From Eremophila alpestris peregrina (Eukaryota; Chordata; Aves; Passeriformes; Alaudidae), in assembly GCA_009792885.1 (NCBI GenBank), contig WMCF01000080.1, positions 1,823,134-1,887,133 on the forward strand: 64,000 nucleotides of DNA, given 5' to 3'. Within the stretch, counting starts at the first letter, position 1, and every line of letters begins with the position of its first letter. Below the pieces are notes generated by a model. That model was given only the letters and a program-made list of their open reading frames with translations. It was not told the origin of the DNA and ran no database searches. Of this stretch, positions 1 through 10,790 are shown in pieces. A program made the position numbers and the translations under genes.

Positions 1-1491
1 AGAGAGAGTAGTGACTGAGCAGGGAAGTAAAGGGGAAAAGAGTAAATGCAAACACAGTGGAAACAAGGACAAGTGACCTGGGAATGGCATAGAGATGACG
101 TTCAGTCATGCAGGGATGGGTGAGGAAGTCCAAGACCAAACTGGGACTGAACCTGGCAAGGGATGCAAAAAATAACAAGAGGACTTCTACAGATATGTTA
201 ACCAGAAAAGGAAGGTCAAAGAAAGTCCACTCCCTGATAAACAATGCTGGAAAACTGGTAACAATGGATGAGGAAATGGCTGAAGTAGTTATTATCTTTT
301 TGCCTCAGTCTTCAGTGACCTCTCTTCCCACACCTCTCAAGTAAGTGGATGGGAACTGGGAAAGCAAAGTCTCTCTCACTCTAAGCAAAGATCATGTTTG
401 TGACTACCTGAGGATTCTGAATGTACATAAGTCAGTGGGATCCCATGAGATGTATCCCATAGTCCTGACAAAATTTTCTGAGGTAGTTGCCAAGCTACTA
501 TCCATCCTGTTTGAAAAGTCATGACAGTCATGTGAGGTCCCAGGCGACTGAAACGGAGAACATTGTGCCCATCTTTATACAGGGTAGAAATTAGGACCCT
601 GGTAACTAACCACCCTGTCAATCCTCCCTCTGTGCCTGGAATGATCCTGGAACAGATCCTCCTAGAAGCTGTGCTAAGGCAGAGGGAGAACAGGGAGATG
701 ATTCAGAAAAACTCAGCATGATTTCTCCAACATCTTTCTCTCCAAATCAGAGAGAGATGGATTTGATGGGTGGATTATTTGATAGATAAGTGGTTGGATG
801 GTCACATCTAGAAGGTAGTGCTCAACGGCACAAAGTCCAGTGGACATCAGTGACAAATTGTGACCCTCAGGGATCTGCATTGGGACCAGTGTTATTTAGG
901 ACATCCATCAATGACACAGACAAGGGGAGCAAGTTCACCCTCAGCAAATTTGTTGATGACATCGAGCTGAGTGGTGCTGTTGCCACACCAGAAGGACAAG
1001 ATGCCATCCAGGGACCTGGAGAAGTTCTAGATGTGGGTCCATGGGTATCTCATGCAGTACAGATAGGTCAAGAGCAAGGTGCTGCAATTGTGTGCAAGGT
1101 GCTCCAACTGAGTTGGAGCAATCCCCAGTACCAACACAGACTGTGGAATGAACAGCCCTGAAGATAAGGACCTAGGCGTGCTCTGGGTGGCTGGACATGA
1201 CCCATCCATGTGCATTGGCAGCCTGGAAAGCCAAACTTGGACTGCATCCAAAACAATATGGGCAGCAGGGCAAGGGAGGGGATTCTGCCCCTCTGTTCTG
1301 CTCTGGTGACATCCCAGCATTGACCTGTTTTAGTAAGTTCAGAAGAGGGACACCAAGATTTTTAGAGGGATAGAGCACCTCTCCTTTGAAGAAAGGCTAG
1401 GAGAATTATCATTGTTCAGCCTAGAGAATAGAAAGCTTTGGGGTGACCTAATTGCAGCCTTCCAGTAACTGAAGGGAGTCTACAAGAAAAA
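1..1491 (+). mobile_element. CR1 LINE, 5' part of a split copy (endonuclease-RT linker and reverse transcriptase)
   Basis: Broken frames give CR1 ORF2 landmarks in order. A basic linker with LNLARDAKNNK lies near 145-185 and a FYRY-like segment near 185. The RT GSALGPVLF block is at about 870-900, and the palm motif reads FVDDIEL, in place of the usual FADDTKL, at about 948-972. A CR1 C-terminal segment with LSFEERLGEL-like and LFSLEN-like residues lies at 1380-1435, followed by the LIAAFQ equivalent. The copy already begins upstream of the window. Many stops and frameshifts show it is dead. CR1 encodes a reverse transcriptase for target-primed retrotransposition. Homology stops at about 1491 and resumes at about 5281, so this copy was split by later retroviral sequence. 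Confidence 0.9.
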
Positions 1492-3179
1492 AGGTGTTAG
1501 TGGCAATGATCCAATGTAGTCAATTTGCCAGGTGTCACCTTATCAGAAACCCACCTACTGCCCTCTGTTCCAAGATTTTACTCATGTGGCTCACATTCAT
1601 GAATAACTTGTGTCATAGCCTGTGTAAGGCCCACCCCTCAATTAAAGCCCATCTGTATGTTGCACCCCTTTGTAGGTGCCCTGATGTTTCATGGTTTCAT
1701 GGAGCTATACATAGCTCACCCTTTCACTTCTAGTCTAGGTCTACCCGAGCTATTCTATTCTTAGCTGTTTATCTACCTATTTGTTATTCTATTGTTCAGT
1801 TGGCACAACTTTTAGGCACATGAACATCTTCATGATTTATGTTCAGACTCATATTCCCTACCCATGCAGTGATTTCCTGACAGATTGCAGCAGCTCAGGT
1901 GTGTTTGCCCCATGTCACCAACTGGTCTTCTTCCATTGCTGCAGCCACCTCCACAGGGCATTAGCCCCCATCCAGGGGTCGATATAAAGTAAAAGCCACT
2001 GTTCTCATTCAGCAGGGGCCAGTTGAATGGCTCTCACGTCTGCAAATTGGATTGTCTTCCCCTTCAGCAGCCTCAAGGACTCGTCATGTGGGACTCTACA
2101 CAGAAGCTTTCCACTTCTGATCATTTCTTATCACATGGCAGGATCCATCTGTAAATAGAGCATAGCTTCTTTCATAGACTATAAACAAATAGAAGCCTTC
2201 ATTTTCTGCTAACTTGTTATATGGTGGTGCTTCTTGGGGATGAGTCAGCTTCTCAGGCAATTATTCAAAATTTCTGGCTTCTGGCCAGTCCGTAATCTCT
2301 TCTAGGATTCCTGGGAAAATGGACTTTCCCATTCAGGTTCATTGTGTAGTCGATGTCTACTGCATGTAGCACTGGTTGCATGATGAATTGAGGGGATGTT
2401 TCCTTTGAACATCCAGAGTAGCACAGGCCTCATGGTGCCAAGAGGAGACACACTTCTGTCTCAACAACTTCTGAGGCTCCAACCCCTTCACAGGCTCCTA
2501 ATGTCTTTTCTTAGTTGAAATATAGTGGGCTTCTGATCCTCAACAACTCCAGCTCCAAGACCCTAATGGTCTACCTCAGGTTTCTCCTAACATTCTTTGC
2601 CAGAGGCTCCAGGTGAGATCCCGCTCCCCAGATGCAGTGCAGAGTATACTTTGAACACCAGGACCTGTCTGAACAGGCCCACAAACTACTGCAAGAAGCT
2701 GATTCCTTTTGATCTGCTCAAGGGCATGTTGTTCCAGTGCCACAATTGAAGTGATTCTTTTCTTCCAGGTCACTCGATAGATGAGGGCCTCAAGCTGGTT
2801 TTAGTCTGGAATGCATTCTCCAGAGCCCCACAAGGCTTAAAAAAAGATTGTGTTTCATTTTGGTTAACTGTTGCAGACATAGTTGCTATTTTGTTAACCT
2901 CTTTTCTCCACATGGCCACTGTGACCTTTAGGATCTCTAGATCTTTAGGAACCCTGTCACTTTTTAGGTCACTGTAGATGATTTCCAGCACTTCTAATAC
3001 TCTCAAGTACTGGATACATTCATCTGCAGTGGTCCACTTCCCTTCTCTGGAGACTTCACAAGATCTTCCTTATATGAATATCTTACCCTCAAACTTGACA
3101 GAAGCCATCTCCAGAGGCTGAAAGTTACTCCTCCTTCCCAAGGCCTCTTCAAGAAAGACGGGCAGAGACTGTTACAAGA
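1492..3179 (-). pseudogene. pol: Endogenous retrovirus pol remnant A (RT thumb, connection, RNase H, start of integrase)
   Basis: Read on the minus strand from 3179 down, fragments in shifting frames match avian ERVL-type pol. An RT thumb/connection block (EQIKR near 2705, TASGERDLTWSLWQ near 2600-2640) is followed by a WMFKG block near 2405. RNase H then starts with LFTDGSCH at about 2134-2160 and continues with WMGANALWRWLQQWKK at about 1920-1970. An integrase stretch WQIDYIG lies near 1512-1532, next to the CR1 junction. Stops and frameshifts are frequent. Several of these domains occur again in remnant B, and the integrase start differs from B, so A comes from another provirus copy or family. 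No LTR is seen at its 1492 end. Confidence 0.8.
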
Positions 3180-3815
3180 TGTCCTGGTTTAGGACAAATC
3201 TGGGAGGAAACCTCCCAAATGAGGGTCCCTCTTGGGAGCAAACCGAAATGGCCCCTCCCCCCTATTGGTTCAGGGAAAAATTTCCATAGAGATAAGTGGA
3301 AAAGAACTATTTATTTAACAAACAAAGTGCTTACAAGTATAGAAATTAATAATATGAAACAATTAAACTTGACAAAATTGAGAGACTCTTTGCAGTGGGA
3401 GCTCAGCTTGCTCAGCCTGTTATCAGTTCTTCTGGCCCTGGAAAATGCCAGCCTGGGCCCTGGTGGCCCACCGGTGTGGACTCCCAGTACTCTCACTCTT
3501 GTGGGTCTTTCAGTCCAAGAGCAGGTTTAAACAGTCCCAAGAAAAAGGAAAAAAAAAAAAAAAGTCCAGGGAACTTTTCTGCCCTAGCTAGCTAACACTA
3601 ACTAAAAGCAAAGGAGATCTCTGACCCACCACCTGTCTGTGCCTCCAGGAGCTGGAATGTGGAGGAGTGAGCTGCTTTTCTGAAAACAAACTCTGTGCTT
3701 CTCCTTTTCTCCGCCTTCGCTCTCGGAACCAGTCTCAAAGGTACAGAACACAACATCCAACACAGACAGAACAGATGATTTGGGGATACAAGCATCATAA
3801 AGTCACCCTAGGACA
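3180..3815 (-). mobile_element. LTR (probable 3' LTR of remnant B)
   Basis: The segment begins TGTCCT and ends AGGACA, the perfect terminal inverted repeat expected of an LTR with TG...CA ends. On the minus strand an AATAAA lies inside it (complement of TTTATT near 3310), placing U3-R-U5 in minus orientation. Directly upstream on that strand (plus 3816-3830) is a purine-rich AAGAGGTGGAG, a good polypurine tract. Remnant B lies upstream in the same orientation. The 636-bp length is normal for an avian LTR. Confidence 0.8.
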
Positions 3816-5280
3816 ACTCCACCTCTTATCACCATAACTTACTACCAAAATTAACATATGTTCTAACTCTACACACACATACATTACACCTACATATACC
3901 TATATAAAAACAGTATGCACCTATATACAGACAAAACAAACAATGGCAATGGCATTCAGCAAGTAATGATATTTACTCATAGTTCTCACCCAACAATCAG
4001 ATCTCCTTGAGGTACACATCGTGTTGTTCCATCTTTCTACATTATTCAGCATGTGCAACCTGGTTCTTGAGCAAAGACAACCCCACAAATGGATTTGCCT
4101 GTACTCAAGGCAGGATTGGTCCAAACTGTCTTCCCTAGGAAACCTCTGACATGCACCACTGGGACTTTATCTCTGTTTATTGTGTGCAGGGGCTCAGACT
4201 GGGCAGGGCCTGCTCAGTTGGTGGAGCCTCTGATGTTAACTAACCAGGTGGCCTTTGCTAAATGCTGCTCCCAATTTTTGAAGGATCCTCCACCCAGTGC
4301 TTTCAAGGTGGTTTTTAGCAGTCCACTGTATCTCTCCACTTTGCCTGCAGCTGGTGCATGGTAGGGGATATGTTACACCCACTCAATGCCATGTTCTCTA
4401 GCCCAGGTGCTGATGAGGCTGTTCTTGAAATGAGTCCCATTGTCTGACTCAATCCACTCAGGGCCGCCATGTCTCCACAGGACTTGCTCTTCAAGGCCCA
4501 AGATGGTATTTCAAGGAGTAAGATGGGACACTGGGTAGGTTTCCAACCATCCCATGGTGGCTTCTACCATGGTGAGCACGTAGCGCTTGCCTTGGCGGGT
4601 CTGGGGCAGGGTGATGTAGTCAATCTGCCAGGCCTCCCCATAGTTATATTTGGACCACCGCCCACCGTACCACAGGGGCTTCACCCGCTTGGCCTGTTTG
4701 ATGGCAGCACACGTCTCACAGTCATGGATAACCTGAGAGATACTGTCCATGGTTAGATCCACCCCTCGGTCTCGTGCCTATTTATAGGTGGCATCTCTAC
4801 CCTGATGACCTGAGGCATCATGGGCCCATCGAGCTAGGAACAACTCTCCCTTGAGTTGCCAATCTAAGTCTATCTTTGACACCTCTACCTTGGCAGCTTG
4901 ACCTACCTGCTCATTGTTGTGGCACTCCTCATTAGCTCTACTCTTTGGCACATGGGCATCTACATGGTGGACCTTCACAGGTAGTTTCTCTACTCTAGTA
5001 GCAATGTCTTTCCATTCTTCAGCAGCCCAAATTGGTTTTCCTCTACATTGCCAATTAGCCTTTTTCCACTTCTCCAGCCATCCCCACAGAGCATTTGCTA
5101 CCATCCAGTATAATGGTAGAGCTTTGGCCATTTCTCTCTTTCAGCAATGTCTAGGGCCAACTGAACGGCTTTGAGTTCAGCAAATTGGCTTGATCCACCT
5201 TCTCCTTCAGTAGCTTGTGCACCTGTTGTGTGGACTCCATATGGCTGCTTTCCACTTTCGTTTCATCCCTACAACATGAC
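3816..5280 (-). pseudogene. pol: Endogenous retrovirus pol remnant B (RNase H and integrase), ERVL-like
   Basis: On the minus strand the segment reads RNase H, then integrase. RNase H ends with VANALWGWL near 5085-5110 and VHHVDAHVPKSR near 4940-4975. The integrase zinc-binding HHCC domain has its histidines in WAHDASGHQG (about 4800-4830) and cysteines in CETC (about 4705-4717). The catalytic D,D,E residues are all visible: D in WQIDYI (about 4620), D in ESDNG (about 4447) and E in GKVERY (about 4337). One frame is kept from 5131 to about 4340 but is broken by stops at 4778-4780 (TAG), 4508-4510 (TGA) and 4373-4375 (TAA). A frameshift lies near 5135. The tail 3816-4100 is an unassigned 3' internal region leading to the LTR. 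No 5' LTR is present. Integrase would join proviral cDNA to host DNA; this copy is inactive. Confidence 0.85.
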
Positions 5281-5545
5281 ATGTAAAGAGGACAAGGGGG
5301 AAATGACTTCAAGCTAAAAGAGGTTTAGACTAGATATTAGAAAGAAATTCTTTATTGTGGGAGCAATGAGGCAATGACACAGATTGCCCAGAGAAGTTGT
5401 GGATGCCCCGTTTCTGGAAGTGCTCAAGGCCAGGTTGGACAGGGCTCTGGGCAACTTGGTCTAGTGGTACTGGGGCAGAGGGGTTGGAGCTAGATTGTCT
5501 TAAAGGTAGGTAATCCCTAATCCCAAGGCATTTTGTAATTCTTTG
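5281..5545 (+). mobile_element. CR1 LINE, 3' part of the split copy
   Basis: This is the typical CR1 3' untranslated end: a GACAAGGGGG block, AGAAATTCTTTATTGTG, a GTTGCCCAGAGAAG-like block, GGATGCCCC, AAGGCCAGGTTGGA and a degenerate AATTCTTTGATT tail. The first bases continue CR1 homology almost where the 1-1491 part stops, with perhaps a few tens of bases lost. The two parts therefore belong to one insertion. Confidence 0.85.
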
Positions 5546-6176
5546 ATTGTCTTTTAAATCTCAGTAATATAAATAGTGAGAAAACTTCAACAATGCTTCT
5601 TTTTCTGGTAGTCCCAAATATGCCTTTACCCTAGTCTATTTTTGCATTATTTTCTCCAGGTTTAAACCTCAGTTATACTGTGTATTGCCATTGAAAACCT
5701 ACAGCAGCTGTCTTTTCAATGCATCTTGCAGCCTTGCTTTTCCTGGGGTGAATGGGGAGATGTTCTGCTTTATATCTTTTTCCCTCCATGGTTACAGGGA
5801 AATTCTTAAATGCAGAAGAATCAGGCATTTCTAAAACAAAATTGTACTGACTTTGTAAGTAACCATTTATGATAGAAATAGCACAGAATATGGAAACTGG
5901 GAAAATATGTTACAGAAAGCAATGAGGCAACCATGACATATATTTTATGGAGTGAAATAAAAAGAATTAGAGCATAATTAGCTATTGGTATAGGGACATA
6001 AATTCAAGCCAATTATTGCTCTTCCTAGTTCTTTTAAGCCTGAAGATAAGAAAATTTGGCACTTTTTTTGGCTTTCTTGTTTCTGAAAAACAAGGGACAG
6101 TTCTTTTTCATCAGTAAATGTAACATCTTTCCCTAATGCATGGGAAATATTTAACAGTTTAGAAAGTATGTCAGAG
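5546..6176. other. Unassigned AT-rich intergenic DNA
   Basis: No ORF of note and no repeat family I recognise. Confidence 0.6.
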
Positions 6177-7654
6177 TGTGGTGGTTTTAGGGTTTTTCTG
6201 CTGTGAGATAGGATTAAAAGAAAAGCAAAGTAAGCTCAAACTTAAAAGATATAATGATAGTTTTATTTGCACACACTAAAAGGAAAGAAAAAAACCCAAA
6301 GAATCAAAATGAAACTTTCAGAACACTCTCCCCCTCTCCCACCAGCTTCTTTTCTTTCTCACAGACATTGTATAAGGCAAAAACTCAGAACTCAAGGTCT
6401 GCACTTCTTATAAAATAATCTTTCATCAATCTCTTCAGAGAGAGAAGCTTCTTCTGGTCATGGTAATTCCCCCCAAGAAAGAAAAGCCTACTTGTGGCTC
6501 TTAATTCTCACAGAAGATAGTGGCCCAGAAAAAAAATCTTGTCTCTGTGGTTCTCCCATAACACACAGCTTTTACCATCACCTGCACTTGGGTCATGGAC
6601 TTTGTATATTCTGGGGTGTAATTTTAAAATGAGCAGTTTGGGTACAAAGGATGTTCTTCATCCCATTCAAGGGCAGAAATGTCTCTCACTTCTTCAGTGG
6701 CACAGAAGCTTCTTCAGCACATCTCAGCTTCTGTTCAAATACCTCAGGGGACCACAGGGTCACTGCTATATCAATATTCACTTAGTCCATTACAAATACT
6801 TTTGCTCAAAACCACCAATCTGAATAATCATTTCCCCAGTTCATATTTTCCACAGTTTAAATGTATATTTTAGCTTATTATAGTTTGTTACCACAGTTCA
6901 CAAAAGATTTTCAGCCTAAGGCATCTTCTTATCTCTTCATCACTTAAGACACAACATCTCTTTCACAGACATCCATATCTTCATGCGGCCTAAATAGAAA
7001 TGTCCCCACCATGACTTTCTCTTCACTCTAGAGAGGATCAAGGTTCTGCAAGCTTCACCTTGGCAGAGAAAGGGTTAACTTTAGCTCGGGTTGGCAGATG
7101 GTCACCTGATCTCAGCCAGGCAGCGGCGGCAGCTCTCAAAAGATTCTGAGGTCACATGGCAGAAGGGAATGAAGGAACAGGAATGGCAGCCGGAGTCACG
7201 ATAGGTGTGCTGGTAGGTGCAGCTTTCACCCCCTTCCACCCCTCGGTTCCATTCGGGGTAGCTCAGCCGGGGCTCGGAGCCACTCCAGGTGGAATGTGGG
7301 GGAGAATCAGCTGTAGTTTCTCTCTCTCCACTAGCAGCTGCTGGAACTTAGTCTGAGCAGAGCTGGGGCATAGCTTCCTCCCCCATCCCTGCCCAAGAGT
7401 CACTGAGCTTGGCAGATGCTTTGAGTTAGGCAGGGCCCAGCAGGCCAGGCTCCCTGCAACTGGAGGGAGCTGGGCTTGCTGCTTACCTCTTCAGAGGCAA
7501 GCAGTGGAAAGAGAGAGAGTTCCCAGGGTTCACAGCTTGATATGGGCATTCACAAGGCTGAACTGAGCAAGATGTCAATCACAGTTCTTTGCAGGTAACT
7601 ATTTCTTCTTTAACTAGGAACTATGCTAGTTATGTATTGATATTTTTCAGCAGA
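6177..7654 (-). mobile_element. Long LTR-type element (avian ERV), minus orientation
   Basis: It starts TGTGGTGG. On the minus strand an AATAAAACT signal lies near 6260. The 6300-6980 part is AT-moderate with CT-rich runs. The part at 7080-7520 is GC-rich with CpG dinucleotides, unlike the surrounding DNA. A 6-bp direct repeat TCAGAG flanks it at 6171-6176 and 7655-7660, a candidate target-site duplication. The right edge is less sure because the expected CA end is degraded (a CA occurs at 7651-7652). The sequence matches my memory of a common songbird LTR. The small ORFs inside (for example 7156-7356) are by-products of the GC-rich segment. Confidence 0.65.
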
Positions 7655-8434
7655 TCAGAGTGATACCATCATTTATTATAAGTCTACTTCATAATTTCTA
7701 GCCTGCAGTTTCTTTAGTGATGAGAATATTAAGGAAAACAAAGCATTTCCAGTAGTGTTTATGTGACTATGTCAAATTAGAATATTACCTGCAGTTGCCT
7801 TCAGAAAACGTGTGAGTTAGCTTGACACTTTAACTTAGTTATTCAATGAAATGCTTTTAAAGTCTAGGCAAGTTAATAAAAACATCTTTTTCAAGAGTTT
7901 GTGTATATTTTTTTTATTATACAGCCATCCATTTTTACACTGTTCAGAGAGAAAAGGCACACTTGTGTTTCATCATCTCAAGCCCTGTTAGTCCATGTGC
8001 CAGACAGCAGCAAGTGCAGTAAGACAGTTCAGGTTCTCAGCTGCCAAATCAGGCAAAATCCTTCAATAGCTACCATGTAGGAAGTCATAATGCTCCCTAG
8101 AAATAATGCTCCATAGAAATAAGTATTGGAATCTCATTAGGGATGTGTTTATCCTGGCTTTTTAAGGGAGTAGGCATGTTAGAAACATTTTTGTAGTATT
8201 TTTACAACTTGATTAATCTAGAAACTTCCAAGTGCATCTGGATCTCCACAGACAAGCAAAAACACGAAGGAAAAAGAGGGCACATAAACATTGAACTATG
8301 CATTTTTTAAAACTCTTCCTTATTTTCTTCCTGTGAAACTTATTGTGAAGGCTTTCCAAAGAAAACAGAGACACCCTTTCTGGTACACACAGAGGGGAAA
8401 ACACTTATAATTGACTTCCTTCCTTTCCTTCCAC

Positions 8435-8462
8435 TATGGTAGTGCCCCAGGCTACTACCATA
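8435..8462. repeat. Short perfect hairpin
   Basis: TATGGTAGT (8435-8443) is the reverse complement of ACTACCATA (8454-8462), around a 10-base GC-rich loop. Function is unknown and chance is possible. Confidence 0.5.
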
Positions 8463-10689
8463 ATAAAACATAGTGCGGAATTTTGATTATTAAAGGAGGA
8501 ATTTTTTGAGACATGAATGGAGTTTCTTCTGTGGAGCAAGCTGCACAGCATTACAAAATCTACAGGTTCTCAAAATGAAGTTTGTTGAAGTGGTGGAACT
8601 GGCCATTCTGTTAGTTTCTATCACACAGTGGATTGCATCGCACCTTATCAAACATTAAAGATGAGCAGTCTTTTTCCAGAATATCAGCAGATACAGAGAA
8701 TATCATTGTTATAATAAAAAAAACCAACTTCATCTCTGGTGAATTTTCTATAAATCATTATATATAATATATCCTTCAAAACAGTGGTCTAACTTATGTA
8801 ATGAATGACCAGAGTAAGAATCTCAGCTCTGTATGAATGCATAATCCCCACCACAAATAAACTGCTGGCTGCTGGCATTGTATGGCAACAAATCTTGTTA
8901 TAAAAAAAGTAACTATGTTTTCTGTTTGAAACAATATTTCCTAAAAGACACATTTAAAGCATTTTTAAAAACCCTCTCTACAAGTCTTAAGGTGTCCACT
9001 GTATTCTTTGTAGCAAACTTTGTAATAAACTGAAAAGATACCTTCTTAGGTGAGAAGATATTTGACTTCTACATTCAACAATAATATATTTAATGGCAAC
9101 CAGGAACAATTTTTTTCATTAAAGAGATTAAAGTTTTGATAAGGAATCTAGCTGTGTATTTCATGTTTATTTAAATTTAAAAAAAACTCCCAACCTTTTA
9201 AAGTATTTTATTTATTAAGGGAACTGTGACATCATTGTTCAAAGAATCAACTTAATTTTATATTTTCATGAGATTTTAATAGATGTTTATATAGCTCACT
9301 TTGAAAGAAGACTTCATATAATTCAGTCAGAAAGAGGACTTTCCTTTCAATATACTTTTGTCAAGTGCCTATCTATTCACTGAAAATTCTTTTAACAAAC
9401 AGAACCTAAGAAGGAATGTATTATCAGAAAGATAATTAATCAGGACTATGTGAGGTATTTTTTTCATCAGATAATCTTTTAGAATTTTTGTTGATTGGAG
9501 GAGTTATTTTTGCCAGTTTTTCTTCTCTACAGGTAGAGTGACAGTGGTGGACAGAGGGCACTTGAGAAAAACCAATTTCCAGATTTTTAAGTGAAATGTA
9601 AAATTTATCACAATACTATTTTTATTTTTAAGATGCTTATGAATATTTGAAGCAAAAAAAAATTACATTAGGCTCTTGTCTGACAGGTTTTTTTTATCTT
9701 GCAATGCACTATTATTTATATTAGCATATATCCTCAAAAGTTTCACATATACCTAAAGAACCAAAGTAAAGATTTAAAACCCATTGGAAAAAGTACACTT
9801 GGACACAAGAGTATATCAGATGTGTTTGCTCCTCCTGAGGTTCAATATGGATGTTATTGACTTGTTGCAGAGCCAAACTCGGTGTTATGCTGCAGATGCC
9901 TCTGACTGGAGCTAAATATCTTATCAAATTTTAGCTTCCCTGTCACAATCAAAAGGAGTGTGACAGTGAGTGGGAAAAAAGGCTGACTTATGGTTTCCTG
10001 AGAGACTATTCCAACTGGAAGACATACAAGAAGCAAACAAATGGTCGTTGTATGTAAAAGTCAATACCAGATAAACTTCTAAATAAAACATTTAAACTAT
10101 AAGATTATTACTTTTTTGGAGGAAGTGACTCACATGTTGGATAGGGGCTGTGTCCACAGTGAGAGCTGAGACTGGGAAATTCCAGTTTCTGAAAAATTTG
10201 AGGTTTAATTTGATTCATGTGCATTAGACTGCATTTGTTACAGGTAGCTGCACTTTCTTCTGTATGAAGCAAACTCACTAAAGGTGTCCACCATGACTTA
10301 AAAATCTCAGGGAAATGTGCAGAACACTCACAAGTATCCTCATTCACACAGCTGGTGAAGGATCTAATTATACACCTTCTTATGATCCTTTTTTTTTTTT
10401 TACCCCCAACATATTTTTAGAATAAGTTAAAACATCTATGTCAAACCATGTGGTCATTTGGCAACACTGGAAATCTGCTGGGCATGTTCTAGCACAAGAC
10501 TGCACAACTAGAAACCATAGATGGCTACTTTGTTGACAAAGGTACTTTCTTTGCTTTCTTAGATATCAGAGTTATATTCTGGGCAGAATGCCATTAAAAC
10601 ACACAACCAAACATTATTTTGACCAAGCCTGAAAAATTTGGTTTGCATTCTAAGAGATTTGAGATTCTGTGAAAAGTTTTGTTGGCACT

Positions 10690-10790
10690 AAACCAGCAAA
10701 TACATATCTATACATAGATAAATAGGAGATAAAGATGTAGATGAGATTTAGATTTAGATATTGATATTGATGTAGATATAACAACAGATA
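10690..10790. repeat. Imperfect GATA/GATATT-rich low-complexity run
   Basis: Repeated TAGAT, GATATT and TAGATA words with interruptions. It is probably a decayed microsatellite. Confidence 0.6.

Noticed and set aside
4089..5174. Plus-strand ORFs of 86-95 codons
   Set aside because: They are antisense shadows of the retroviral integrase and RNase H on the minus strand.
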